Source: Prevotella sp.
GTDB taxonomy: Bacteria > Bacteroidota > Bacteroidia > Bacteroidales > Bacteroidaceae
Direction of reading: 5' to 3'
DNA length: 64,000 nt
Assembly (NCBI GenBank): GCA_022775985.1
Contig: JALFIM010000039.1
Span: 1-64,000 of the forward strand
Shown: positions 1 through 9,435 of the stretch, piece after piece
How the letters are laid out: each line of letters begins with the position of its first letter
How positions within the stretch are numbered: the first letter of the stretch is position 1
Translations under genes and position numbers: made by a program
Notes under the pieces: model-generated
Told to the model about the DNA's origin: nothing
The model's database searches: none
What the model saw: only the letters and a program-made list of their open reading frames with translations

Positions 1-1
1 G

Positions 2-1144
2 TGGCTTACCGCCAAGGGCACCACGCTGGGAGCCGACGACGGCATAGGCTGCGCCATAGAGCTGGCAATCCTCGACAGCGACGACATAGAGCACGGCCCC
101 ATAGAGTGCGTTTTCACACGCGATGAGGAGACAAGCCTCACTGGAGCCATGGGCATGAAGGCCGGATTCATGAAGGGCGACATGCTCATAAATCTCGACT
201 CTGAGGACGAGGGACAGATTTTCGTGTCGTGTGCCGGTGGCAAATCCACTACAGCCACATTCAAGTTCAAGCGCGAGAGTGCCCCAGCAGGATACTTCTT
301 CTTCGAGATATCGCTGAAAGGACTCAACGGAGGACACTCAGGCGACGACATAGAGAAGAAACGCGCCAACGCCATAAAGATTCTTGACCGCTTCCTTTAC
401 AAAGAGTTGTCTAAGACAGACCTTCGTCTTGCATCATTCAATTCGGGCAAGATGCACAACGCCATCCCACGCGACGGCAAGGTGGTATTCGCCGTACCCG
501 CCGCCGACAAGGAGACCGTCAGGGCCGACTGGAACGTGTTCACGGCCGATGTGGAGGAGGAGTTCCATGTATCAGACACCACCATGCAGTTTGGCATGCA
601 GAGCGCAGAGCCCACAGACGTGCTGCCGCAGAATGCCGGCCGCAGGTTCATCCTTGCCATCCAGGGCATAGACAACGGCGTGTTTGCCATGTGCCAGGAC
701 GAGGCTTTGGCCTGGATGGTGGAGACTTCGAGCAATGTGGCAAGCATAGTGACAACCGACAGTGAGATAAAGGTGGTTACATCACAGCGCTCCAACGTGA
801 TGAGCAACCTCGAGAACGAGAGCAACACCATAAAGGCCGTGTTTGAGCTGGCCGGTGCCGACGTAGAGGTAAGCGAGGGCTATCCTGCATGGAAGATGAA
901 CCCCGACAGCAAGCTCACCAAGGTGGCCGTGGACTCGTACAAGAAGTTGTTCGGCAAAGAGCCCGTAGTGAAGGGCATCCATGCCGGACTTGAGTGCGGA
1001 TTGTTCTCCGAGCGCTACCCCGACCTTGACATGGTGTCGTTCGGCCCGACGCTCCGTGGCGTACACACCCCCGACGAGCGTCTGCTCATACCTACCGTAC
1101 AGATGGTTTGGGCTCATCTTCTTGACATCCTCAAGAACATCTGA
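2..1144 (+). CDS. pepD: Aminoacyl-histidine dipeptidase / cytosol non-specific dipeptidase (PepD-like, M20), 5' truncated by window edge
   Basis: Open frame from base 2 (WLTAKGTTLGADDGIGCAIEL) continuing into the 149..1144 ORF; metal-site-like motifs DDGIG, DEETSLTGA, GLNGGHSGDDI. Confidence 0.88.
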   Translation, partial: WLTAKGTTLGADDGIGCAIELAILDSDDIEHGPIECVFTRDEETSLTGAMGMKAGFMKGDMLINLDSEDEGQIFVSCAGGKSTTATFKFKRESAPAGYFFFEISLKGLNGGHSGDDIEKKRANAIKILDRFLYKELSKTDLRLASFNSGKMHNAIPRDGKVVFAVPAADKETVRADWNVFTADVEEEFHVSDTTMQFGMQSAEPTDVLPQNAGRRFILAIQGIDNGVFAMCQDEALAWMVETSSNVASIVTTDSEIKVVTSQRSNVMSNLENESNTIKAVFELAGADVEVSEGYPAWKMNPDSKLTKVAVDSYKKLFGKEPVVKGIHAGLECGLFSERYPDLDMVSFGPTLRGVHTPDERLLIPTVQMVWAHLLDILKNI

Positions 1145-1149
1145 CCCCT

Positions 1150-1524
1150 ATGACTTCACGCCATATCATCACATCGGCCTTGGCCTTGCTGCTGCTCACC
1201 GCTTGCGGAGAGAGCCACAAGGCCAAGTCCTTGGTGGAGGATTTCCTCAACGACAACCTTGCCGACAATGCCATGGGCAACGTCACGTTCACGAGGCTCG
1301 ACTCCACACGCTACGTCAGGAGCCAAGCCGTAGAGGCCATGCGTGATGCCACGGAGCGTTCGCATACGATGAAGCCCGGCACACGCTACGCCGACATACC
1401 GTCTGGTTCGTCGAAGCTCCTGTACATAGGCGTGAGTTTCTCCGACTCACATGGCCGGCAGGTGAAGCGCACCGTGTATCTCACGCCAGACCTGTCGGGG
1501 GTCGTGGCCATAAAGGAGAATTAG
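1150..1524 (+). CDS. Small putative lipoprotein of unknown function
   Basis: ORF with lipobox-like signal (ALALLLLTACGES) starting 6 bp after pepD. Confidence 0.7.
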   Translation: MTSRHIITSALALLLLTACGESHKAKSLVEDFLNDNLADNAMGNVTFTRLDSTRYVRSQAVEAMRDATERSHTMKPGTRYADIPSGSSKLLYIGVSFSDSHGRQVKRTVYLTPDLSGVVAIKEN

Positions 1525-1572
1525 CGCCACGCGCCTTGACCACTTGGCCAAAGCATGCGCACCGTCACTTGC

Positions 1573-1706
1573 AAATGAGTGTACGTCAAGCCCGGATACG
1601 GGGCAACAGGCTGAAGTCATAGTCCATGACTTCCACGCCGTCACCTCTCACACGAGGTAATGAGCATACGCCTTACACCGTATTCAGGCTTAGCGTACAC
1701 TCATTT
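1573..1706. other. Long imperfect inverted repeat with internal hairpins (possible structured RNA / attenuator / MITE remnant)
   Basis: Arms 1573-1606 and 1673-1706 match at 28/34 positions as inverted repeats; internal hairpins GAAGTCAT/ATGACTTC and ACCTC/GAGGT; followed by TTTCTTTTT. Confidence 0.6.
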
Positions 1707-1878
1707 TCTTTTTACGCAACGCCCCTTCCTTTATATTTCAGCATTCAGACATTCACGTATAATGGCATACGGTGATTAACACCTGTAAATACGGTAAAAC
1801 GTTCCGTATTTCGTTTAATGCCGCAACGCCTTGATTTTCGTAACTTTGCAGCCGTAAACCATATAAAACTACTGATAT

Positions 1879-2195
1879 ATGAGCAACAACAAGAAAGAAG
1901 TAGCCGTGCTCTTCGGTACAGGAAGCATAGGGCAGGCAATAATCAGCCGCATAGCCGTAGGCAAGCACGTCGTGCTGGCCGACTACAGCATAGAGAACGC
2001 GCAGAAGGCCGCAAGCATTCTGGAGAACGCAGGATATGAATGCAGCACCATCAAGGCCGACCCCGGAAGCAAAGAGGATATATGCCGCGTGGTAGACGTG
2101 GCCGCTTCATCTCTGGCACCGACATACTCATAGACGGTGGCACGACGGCCAGCTACTGGTACGGCGACTTGCAATATCTGAAGTCAACCCACTAA
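1879..2195 (+). pseudogene. Internally deleted short-chain dehydrogenase/reductase remnant
   Basis: N-terminal Rossmann start (VAVLFGTGSIGQAIISRIAVGKHVVLADYS) then a frame change to a typical SDR C-terminus (GRFISGTDILIDGGTTASYWYGDLQYLKSTH*) with the catalytic middle missing. Confidence 0.75.
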
Positions 2196-2209
2196 GAAAC
2201 ATTCTGTAT

Positions 2210-2824
2210 ATGAAAAATCTGATTAAGACTCTTGCACTGGCCACGGTAGGACTCCTGATGTCCGTATCATGCAGTGGCGGCAGCGCGACAAAAAGCAACA
2301 AGGCAATGAACAGCAAAGGCAAGGTACTGATAGTGTTCTTCTCACACGCTGGCGAGAACTACAGCGTAGGCAACGTGAAGGTAGGCAACACCAAGCTGGT
2401 GGCCGACGAGATACGACGTGTCACTGGCGGTGATGAGTTTGAAATTGTAGCAGAGAAAAACTACGACATGCCATACGATGCTCTCACCAAGCTGGCAAAG
2501 GAAGAGACCGAGAAGAGGGAGAAGCCGGCATTCAAGGGCGGAGTAAAAAACATAGACCAGTATGACACCATTTTCATCGGTGGCCCTATATGGTGGGGCA
2601 CGTACCCACGGGTCATGTTCACGTTCTTCAGCAAATACAATCTGAACGGCAAGACCATCATACCGTTCTCTACACACGAGGGCAGCGGACTCGGAAGTGT
2701 AGTGAGCGACCTGAAGTCCATCTACCCGAAAGCCAACTTCAAGGAGGCATTCAGCATATATGGCCATGAGACACGCAAGGACTCATCCAAGGTGGACAAA
2801 TGGCTGAAAAGACTCAACTTCTAA
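2210..2824 (+). CDS. Flavodoxin-family protein with lipoprotein-like signal
   Basis: KVLIVFFSHAGENYSVGNVKVGNTKLVADEI flavodoxin FMN-binding N-terminus; IFIGGPIWWGTYP. Confidence 0.85.
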   Translation: MKNLIKTLALATVGLLMSVSCSGGSATKSNKAMNSKGKVLIVFFSHAGENYSVGNVKVGNTKLVADEIRRVTGGDEFEIVAEKNYDMPYDALTKLAKEETEKREKPAFKGGVKNIDQYDTIFIGGPIWWGTYPRVMFTFFSKYNLNGKTIIPFSTHEGSGLGSVVSDLKSIYPKANFKEAFSIYGHETRKDSSKVDKWLKRLNF

Positions 2825-2840
2825 CATCCTACCCCGTCAT

Positions 2841-2880
2841 GCGGAAGTCATCGCGTACAGCAGTGGCTTCCGCTTTGCTT
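2841..2880 (+). terminator. Intrinsic terminator after flavodoxin gene
   Basis: GCGGAAGTCA...TGGCTTCCGC stem followed by TTTGCTTTT. Confidence 0.6.
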
Positions 2881-2934
2881 TTATACTGTCTATGGCCCTA
2901 CTCCACGCGCTCAAGCGACATGTTTTTATAACAA

Positions 2935-3040
2935 TCTGATACACAATGTATTGCAAAATGGGCCAAAACGCATTGCAAAACGGCCCATTTCAGAACGCGA
3001 AACGGCCCATTCCGCAATGCAAAACAGCCCATTTCGCAAA
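2935..3040 (+). repeat. GGGCC-core intergenic repeat element, copy A
   Basis: Four about 22-bp units: TTGCAAAATGGGCCAAAACGCA / TTGCAAAACGGCCCATTTCAGAA / CGCGAAACGGCCCATTCCGCAA / TGCAAAACAGCCCATTTCGCAA, preceded by TCTGATACACAATGTA. Confidence 0.85.
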
Positions 3041-3058
3041 CTGGTCTGGCAAGCTATG

Positions 3059-3164
3059 ATTTCTGACACAGGTTTACCTACAAACGAGGTAAGGATTCTT
3101 GGTGACGAGCAATGACATACATGGCACAAGATGGCCGCATGTTTGGAGACACATTGTCAGAAAT
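3059..3164. other. 10-bp terminal inverted repeat enclosing hairpins
   Basis: ATTTCTGACA (3059-3068) and TGTCAGAAAT (3155-3164); internal TTACCT/AGGTAA hairpin. Confidence 0.4.
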
Positions 3165-3209
3165 GACATACTTTTACACACACTTTTTCATACATTATAA
3201 TATTATAAT

Positions 3210-3240
3210 TTGGAAATGAAGTATATTTTATCTACCTTTG
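3210..3240 (+). promoter_or_regulatory. Bacteroidota-type sigma factor promoter for ileS
   Basis: TTG (3210-3212), 20-bp spacer, TACCTTTG (3233-3240). Confidence 0.65.
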
Positions 3241-3271
3241 CAGACAAAAATTAATTAATTATACTTGATAT

Positions 3272-6200
3272 ATGGCTAAGAAATTTGCCGAGCACAAAGG
3301 TCTGGATTTGACAAAGACCAATAAAGAGACATTGGCCATGTGGGAGAAGAACGACATCTTCCACAAGTCTATTGATGAGCGTGAAGGCTGCCCTCAGTTT
3401 ATATTCTTCGAGGGGCCTCCATCTGCAAACGGTCATCCAGGCATACACCACGTGCTGGCACGAAGCATAAAGGACACATTCAACAGATATAAGACCATGA
3501 AGGGATTCCAGGTACACCGCAAGGCCGGCTGGGACACCCACGGACTGCCTGTTGAGCTGGGTGTCGAGAAGGAACTCGGCATCACAAAGAAGGATATCGA
3601 CAACAAGGCTTCCGATAAGTACATCTCTACGGAGGACTACAACCACAAGTGTCGTGAGAACGTGATGAAGTTCACTGCCGAATGGCGCGAGCTGACCGAG
3701 AAGATGGGCTACTTCGTAGACCTCGACCACCCTTACATCACTTACGACAACAAGTATATCGAGACGCTGTGGTGGCTTCTCAAGCAGCTCTACAACAAGG
3801 GTTTGCTCTACAAGGGCTACACCATACAGCCTTATTCTCCAGGCGCAGGCACCGGCCTCAGCTCTCATGAGCTTAACCAGCCCGGCTGCTACCGCGACGT
3901 GAAAGACCTCACCACCACCGTACAGTTCCTCATCAAGGACCCGAAGGCAGAGTGGACCAAGTGGGGCAAGCCTTACTTCATAGCATGGACTACGACTCCC
4001 TGGACCTTGCCTTCTAACGTGGCTCTCTGCGTAGGCCCCAAGATTGACTATGTAGCCATTGAGACTTACAATCTCTACAACGGCGAGCCCATGACCCTCG
4101 TCATGGCCGAGGCTTTGGTAGGTTCTTACCTCAAAGCCGATCAGGAGTGCAAGGAGGGCGACCTCCTGCCGTTCGACAAGGAGAAGAAGCAGTGTCCGTG
4201 GCGCATCATCGACCACATGAAAGGCACAGAACTCGAAGGCTATCACTATGAGCAACTCATGCCTTGGGTGAAGCCTTGTGAGAAGGTTGACGCGTTCGCA
4301 CCTAAGTTTGTGACAGAGTATGCTGCCGCTCACCCTGATAAGGTATTTGCCTCAGAGGATGGCCGCGATAAGTTTGTGGAGATGGAGAGCGAGGCTTTCC
4401 GCGTTATCCTCGGCGACTACGTGACCACTGACGACGGTACTGGTATCGTGCATATAGCTCCTACATTCGGTGCCGACGATGCCAAGGTGGCCAAGGATGC
4501 CAACATCCCTGCCCTATACCTTATTAATAAGAAGGGCGAGACCCGCCCAATGGTTGACCTCCAGGGCAAGTTCTATGTGCTGGAAGATCTTGACGACAAC
4601 TTCATCACAGCCTGTGTCAACAAGGAGGCTTACGCTCATCATGCCGGCGACTACGTGAAGAATGCCTACGACCCGCAGTTCAACGTGGATGGTGTGTGGG
4701 ACAAGAAGGCTTCCGACAAGGCCGAAGACCTCAACATAGTGCTCTGCTACGAGCTCAAGCAGGAGGGCAAGGCCTTCAAGAGCGAGAAGCACGTACACAA
4801 CTATCCTCACTGCTGGCGTACCGACAAACCTATCCTCTACTACCCATTGGATAGCTGGTTTATCAAGGACACAGCACGCAAGGAGCGCATGGTGGAGCTC
4901 AACAAGACCATCAACTGGCAGCCGGAGAGCACTGGTACAGGCCGCTTCGGCAACTGGCTTGAGAACCTTAACGACTGGAACCTCTCCCGTTCTCGCTTTT
5001 GGGGTACTCCATTGCCTATCTGGCGCGACGAGAACCGTGGCGAGAAGTGCATCGGCAGCTTGGAAGAGCTCTATGCAGAGATAGAGAAATCGGTTGCCGC
5101 TGGCATCATGAAGAGCAATCCTCTGAAGGACAAGGGGTTCGTGGTAGGCGATTACAGTCAGGAGAACTATGATAAGATTGACCTCCACCGTCCATACGTA
5201 GACAACATAGTATTGGTCAACGACGAGGGTAAGCCCATGTATCGCGAGAGCGACCTGATAGACGTTTGGTTCGACTCAGGCTCTATGCCATACGCACAGC
5301 TCCACTATCCGTTCGAGGGTGAGATGGCTCGTGGCACAGAGGCTGACCGCGATGCGCTGATTCACAGCACTTACGAGGGCTATGCCATACCGCCGAAGTT
5401 CTACCCTGCCGACTTCATCAATGAGGGTGTGGACCAGACTCGTGGATGGTTCTTCACACTGCACGCCATTGCCACGATGGTGTTCGACAGCGTAGCCTTC
5501 AAGAACGTCATATCTTCTGGTCTCGTGCTCGATGCCAAGGGCAACAAGATGAGTAAGCACGTGGGCAACGTGACCAACCCGTTCGAGATGATTGACAAGT
5601 ACGGTGCCGACCCTGTACGTTTCTACATGATGACCAACAGCGAGCCTTGGGACAACCTGAAGTTCGACCCTAACGGTGTGGACGAGACACGTCGCAAGTT
5701 CTTCGGCACCTTATATAATACATACAGCTTCTTCGCCCTCTATGCCAACGTGGATGGTTTCGACCCACAGGCCGCACAGGTGCCTACGGAGAAACGCCCG
5801 GAGATTGACCGTTGGATTCTCTCTTCGCTCAACTCTCTCATCAAGGGTGTTGACAAGGAGTTAGCGGGCTATGACCCGACACGTGCAGGACGCTTGATAG
5901 ACGCTTTTGTCAATGACGACCTCTCCAACTGGTACGTTCGCTTGAACCGCAAGCGTTTCTGGGGCAAGGAGATGAGTGAGGACAAGCTCAGTGCCTATCA
6001 GACTCTCTATACCTGCCTGATGACTGTAGCCAAGCTGCTCGCGCCGTTCGCTCCGTTCTATGCCGATGAGTTGTATCACGACCTTGGCGGCGAGTTGGAG
6101 AGCGTACATCTGGATATGTTCCCAGTGGCCGATGAGTCGGCCATAGACCACGACCTCGAGGAGCGCATGGCCATAGCACAGAAGATTACGTCCATGGTGC

Positions 6201-6886
6201 TGGCATTGCGCCGCAAGGTCAACATCAAGGTTCGCCAGCCACTCCAGCAGATTATGATTCCTGCCGTAGATGCAGAGCAAAAGGCTCACATCGAGGCTGT
6301 GGCCGACTTGCTGAAGAATGAGGTGAATGTCAAGGAGGTGAACTTCGCTGACGGCCAGAGCATTCTGGTAAAGAAGGTGAAGTGCAACTTCCGTGTCATG
6401 GGCAAGAAGTTCGGCAAACTCATGAAGGGCATTGCCGCACAGATGTCAGCCCTTGACCAGACGCAAATCAACGACTTCGAGAACGCCGGCAACATCACGC
6501 TTAGCGTTGACGGCAACGAGGTGACTGTTGAGACAAGCGACGTTGAGATAATCAGCGAGGACATACCGGGATGGCTCGTAAGCAATGACGGAAACCTGAC
6601 CGTAGCCCTTGAGGTGGAGCTCAACGACAGCCTCAGACAGGAGGGCATGGCACGTGAACTCATCAACAGAATACAGAATCTGCGCAAAGAGAGCGACTTC
6701 GAGATAACAGACCGCATTGTGGTAACGCTCTCTGACAACGAGGAAGTAGCTGCCGCCGTGGCCAACTACGGTGAGTATATCAAGGGTCAGGTGCTGGCAG
6801 ATGCCATAACTATTGCCGCCAACAACGGCCCCGAGATAGAGTTTGACGACTTCAAGCTCAACATAACCGTTGAGAAATCGAAATAA
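3272..6886 (+). CDS. ileS: Isoleucine--tRNA ligase
   Basis: 1204 aa; PSANGHPGIHHVLARSIKD (HIGH-type), KMSKHVGNV (KMSKS-type), class Ia synthetase architecture. Confidence 0.97.
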   Translation: MAKKFAEHKGLDLTKTNKETLAMWEKNDIFHKSIDEREGCPQFIFFEGPPSANGHPGIHHVLARSIKDTFNRYKTMKGFQVHRKAGWDTHGLPVELGVEKELGITKKDIDNKASDKYISTEDYNHKCRENVMKFTAEWRELTEKMGYFVDLDHPYITYDNKYIETLWWLLKQLYNKGLLYKGYTIQPYSPGAGTGLSSHELNQPGCYRDVKDLTTTVQFLIKDPKAEWTKWGKPYFIAWTTTPWTLPSNVALCVGPKIDYVAIETYNLYNGEPMTLVMAEALVGSYLKADQECKEGDLLPFDKEKKQCPWRIIDHMKGTELEGYHYEQLMPWVKPCEKVDAFAPKFVTEYAAAHPDKVFASEDGRDKFVEMESEAFRVILGDYVTTDDGTGIVHIAPTFGADDAKVAKDANIPALYLINKKGETRPMVDLQGKFYVLEDLDDNFITACVNKEAYAHHAGDYVKNAYDPQFNVDGVWDKKASDKAEDLNIVLCYELKQEGKAFKSEKHVHNYPHCWRTDKPILYYPLDSWFIKDTARKERMVELNKTINWQPESTGTGRFGNWLENLNDWNLSRSRFWGTPLPIWRDENRGEKCIGSLEELYAEIEKSVAAGIMKSNPLKDKGFVVGDYSQENYDKIDLHRPYVDNIVLVNDEGKPMYRESDLIDVWFDSGSMPYAQLHYPFEGEMARGTEADRDALIHSTYEGYAIPPKFYPADFINEGVDQTRGWFFTLHAIATMVFDSVAFKNVISSGLVLDAKGNKMSKHVGNVTNPFEMIDKYGADPVRFYMMTNSEPWDNLKFDPNGVDETRRKFFGTLYNTYSFFALYANVDGFDPQAAQVPTEKRPEIDRWILSSLNSLIKGVDKELAGYDPTRAGRLIDAFVNDDLSNWYVRLNRKRFWGKEMSEDKLSAYQTLYTCLMTVAKLLAPFAPFYADELYHDLGGELESVHLDMFPVADESAIDHDLEERMAIAQKITSMVLALRRKVNIKVRQPLQQIMIPAVDAEQKAHIEAVADLLKNEVNVKEVNFADGQSILVKKVKCNFRVMGKKFGKLMKGIAAQMSALDQTQINDFENAGNITLSVDGNEVTVETSDVEIISEDIPGWLVSNDGNLTVALEVELNDSLRQEGMARELINRIQNLRKESDFEITDRIVVTLSDNEEVAAAVANYGEYIKGQVLADAITIAANNGPEIEFDDFKLNITVEKSK

Positions 6887-6903
6887 TAACTGAGACAATA
6901 ACA

Positions 6904-6947
6904 GGGATGCCCGCAGTCATTCTCCAATGTGGAGAAGCGGGCATTCC
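6904..6947 (+). terminator. Nested stem-loop downstream of ileS (no strong U-tract)
   Basis: ATGCCCGC agtca TTCTCCA atg TGGAGAA GCGGGCAT. Confidence 0.5.
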
Positions 6948-7087
6948 TGTCGCTTTCAATAACACCGACCTGTCTGCACCGCCCGTACATACACACGGCA
7001 CGCACACGCTACTATCGACAAGAAGCGTCGTCAGCAAATGACAGGTACTGGATGTACACATAAATTTACTTTCAAAACCAAACAACT

Positions 7088-7468
7088 ATGACAGAAAAAA
7101 GACGTTATAATGATGAGGAGTTGGAGGAGTTCCGCTCTATCATCGATGAGAAACTGCGTCTCGCACGCCGAGACCTCGACTCTATGATGAGACAAATCAG
7201 AAATGCCGACGGCAATGATGTCAGCGACACGTCACCCACATACAAGGCCCTTGAGGAGGGAAGCTCATCACAGACAAAAGAAGAACTCGTACAGATGGCC
7301 AACCGTCAGCACGAATTCATACAGAAACTTGAGGCTGCCCTGATAAGAATCAAGAACAAGACATACGGCATCGACCGCATAACAGGCGAGCTGATACCCA
7401 AGGAACGCCTTAGGGCTGTGCCTCATGCCACTCTCAGCGTGGCATCAAAGAATGCACGAAAGAAGTAA
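7088..7468 (+). CDS. TraR/DksA-family protein lacking zinc-finger cysteines
   Basis: Coiled-coil plus YGIDRITGELIPKERLRAVPHAT signature of DksA/TraR C-terminal domain; no Cys in the ORF. Confidence 0.8.
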   Translation: MTEKRRYNDEELEEFRSIIDEKLRLARRDLDSMMRQIRNADGNDVSDTSPTYKALEEGSSSQTKEELVQMANRQHEFIQKLEAALIRIKNKTYGIDRITGELIPKERLRAVPHATLSVASKNARKK

Positions 7469-8148
7469 TGAGAAAAGACAAAAACAGCACTTCCGGCGAT
7501 GGAATAATGGCCATTGCCATCATCGCCGGACTTATAATCATAGACCAGATTATCAAGATACTGGTCAAGACCAACATGTCAATAGGCGAGTCGTTGCACA
7601 TAACGGACTGGTTCCAGATTCTGTTTATCGAGAACAACGGCATGGCCTATGGCATGACGTTCTTCAATAAGCTCGTGTTGAGCGTATTCAGGCTCGTTGC
7701 CATTGCCGTATTGGGTTACTATCTCGTGAAGCTCATACGCATGCCACATAAGCGCGGCTATATCGTATGCATGTCGATGGTGCTCGCTGGAGCCGCCGGC
7801 AACATTTTCGACTCCATGTTCTATGGACTGATTTTCGACGCTTCCACGCCCTACTCTGTATCGCACCTGGTGTCATTCGGCTCTGGCTATGCGCCGTTCT
7901 TGTACGGCAAGGTGGTGGACATGTTCTATTTTCCACTCATTGTGACACATTACCCTGAGTGGTTTCCGCTGCACGGCGGAGAGGAATTCATCTTTTTCTC
8001 ACCTGTGTTCAACTTCGCCGACGCATGTATCAGCGTGAGCGTCGTCATGATATTCCTGTTCTACCGCAATGAGCTTGAGACCATAGGACAAGTGTTCAAG
8101 CGCAAGCCCCAGGACACAGAGACCACAGATGACCCGAAAGTCATGTAA
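7468..8148 (+). CDS. lspA: Lipoprotein signal peptidase (signal peptidase II)
   Basis: IIIDQIIKILVKTNM, FIENNGMAYGM, GAAGNIFDSMFYG, FNFADACISV catalytic Asp motifs. Confidence 0.93.
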   Translation: MRKDKNSTSGDGIMAIAIIAGLIIIDQIIKILVKTNMSIGESLHITDWFQILFIENNGMAYGMTFFNKLVLSVFRLVAIAVLGYYLVKLIRMPHKRGYIVCMSMVLAGAAGNIFDSMFYGLIFDASTPYSVSHLVSFGSGYAPFLYGKVVDMFYFPLIVTHYPEWFPLHGGEEFIFFSPVFNFADACISVSVVMIFLFYRNELETIGQVFKRKPQDTETTDDPKVM

Positions 8149-9217
8149 AACGAAAGGAGAAACAAGCATGTCTACGTCACGAAAGTCACTGACCGCCATA
8201 ATAGCAGCCGCATTCATGACCATACAGGTCATGGTGTCATGCAAGCCCTCCATACCGAGTGAGTACCTGTCAAAGGGCGAGTTGGAGGACATACTCTACG
8301 AGTACCATATCGCAGACCAACTGTTCAACCAGCAGGGCGGTGACTCACTGACCCTCATCTCATACCGTGCCAACATACTGAAGCGGCACGACGTGACGGA
8401 AGAGGAGTTCAAGTCTACGATGATGTACTACACCCGGCACACTAAATTGCTGCACGATGTGTACGAGTCGCTGTCAGACCGTCTCAACAAGGAGATTGTA
8501 GCGCAAGGCGGTTCAAGCACAGACATCAGCAACTATGGCCCAGGTGCAGCAGGATCCGACACCGCCAGTATCTGGAACCGTGACAAATGCTTCGTCCTCG
8601 CGCCCTACGCGCTCTCCAACAACTATCCTTTCGAGGTACAGGCAGACACGTCCTTCCACAAGGGCGACCGCATAATACTCGACCTTGACGTACACTTCAT
8701 GTACCAGGACGGCATGCACGATGCCATGGCCATGCTGGCAGTGACATACAGCAACGACAGTGTGTACTACCAGACGACACGCATGACCTCGTCATCGCAC
8801 TACCGAACGCAGATTGACGACAGCGGACATCTGGGCATAAAGCGCGTGTTCGGTTACGTGTATCTTGCCAATGACCTCAACAACTGGAGCTCAACAGCCC
8901 TCCGTTTCGCCGTGTTCTCAAACGTGAACCTGCTAAAGATGCACGTCAAAGAAGAGCCTGCCGCCGTCAGACCAGACTCCACAAGCACACCCAAGCCCAG
9001 TGACACTGGAAGGCCAGTCATATCCAATGAGCAGATGGAACAGGCCATCAAGAACGGCCCGAAGGAATTAGCGCCAGTGCAGACTGCCCCACCACCCACT
9101 GGCAACAAGCCCAAAGTGCAGTTCGTGAAGCCCCTGCGCACCATCAAACAGGTAGACATAAGCATGGGTACGGACAAGCCACGTGTGAAACCTAAGGACA
9201 TCAAGCGCAGACAATGA
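8129..9217 (+). CDS. DUF4296 domain-containing lipoprotein
   Basis: Signal/lipobox MVSCKPSIP; LSKGELEDILYEYHIADQLF region typical of DUF4296. Confidence 0.7.
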   Translation: MTRKSCKTKGETSMSTSRKSLTAIIAAAFMTIQVMVSCKPSIPSEYLSKGELEDILYEYHIADQLFNQQGGDSLTLISYRANILKRHDVTEEEFKSTMMYYTRHTKLLHDVYESLSDRLNKEIVAQGGSSTDISNYGPGAAGSDTASIWNRDKCFVLAPYALSNNYPFEVQADTSFHKGDRIILDLDVHFMYQDGMHDAMAMLAVTYSNDSVYYQTTRMTSSSHYRTQIDDSGHLGIKRVFGYVYLANDLNNWSSTALRFAVFSNVNLLKMHVKEEPAAVRPDSTSTPKPSDTGRPVISNEQMEQAIKNGPKELAPVQTAPPPTGNKPKVQFVKPLRTIKQVDISMGTDKPRVKPKDIKRRQ

Positions 9218-9435
9218 CACGTAGAATAGCCGTAAACAGGACTATGGGTGCGGTCATCAGCGACCGTCCTACGGTGCTTGTCATTGACGGAGAGACGGTC
9301 ACAGGCACATACCCTCTCGAGCATGAGCAAGCAGCGACTATATGGCTCGGCGGCACCGCAGTGCTGAAAAGGCACGATGGAGAGACGCGTGCATACGACC
9401 TGCATGGCGACATGATAAAGGAGACAGACATTTAA
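9214..9435 (+). CDS. Small conserved-looking hypothetical protein, translationally coupled (ATGA overlap)
   Basis: 73-aa ORF whose ATG overlaps the upstream TGA. Confidence 0.5.
   Translation: MTRRIAVNRTMGAVISDRPTVLVIDGETVTGTYPLEHEQAATIWLGGTAVLKRHDGETRAYDLHGDMIKETDI

Noticed and set aside
2926-3129. Short ORFs with repeated GRFA..NGPF..KRPIS peptides (also 13559-13853, 29100-29415, 55664-55961, 61792-61998)
   Set aside because: They are translations of the GGGCC intergenic repeats in several frames and both strands, not evidence of a peptide family
3059-3240. T-box or other known leader for ileS
   Set aside because: No T-box consensus recognised, and the best promoter (TACCTTTG at 3233) lies downstream of the structured region
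3251-4333. 360-aa minus-strand ORF
   Set aside because: Antisense to ileS
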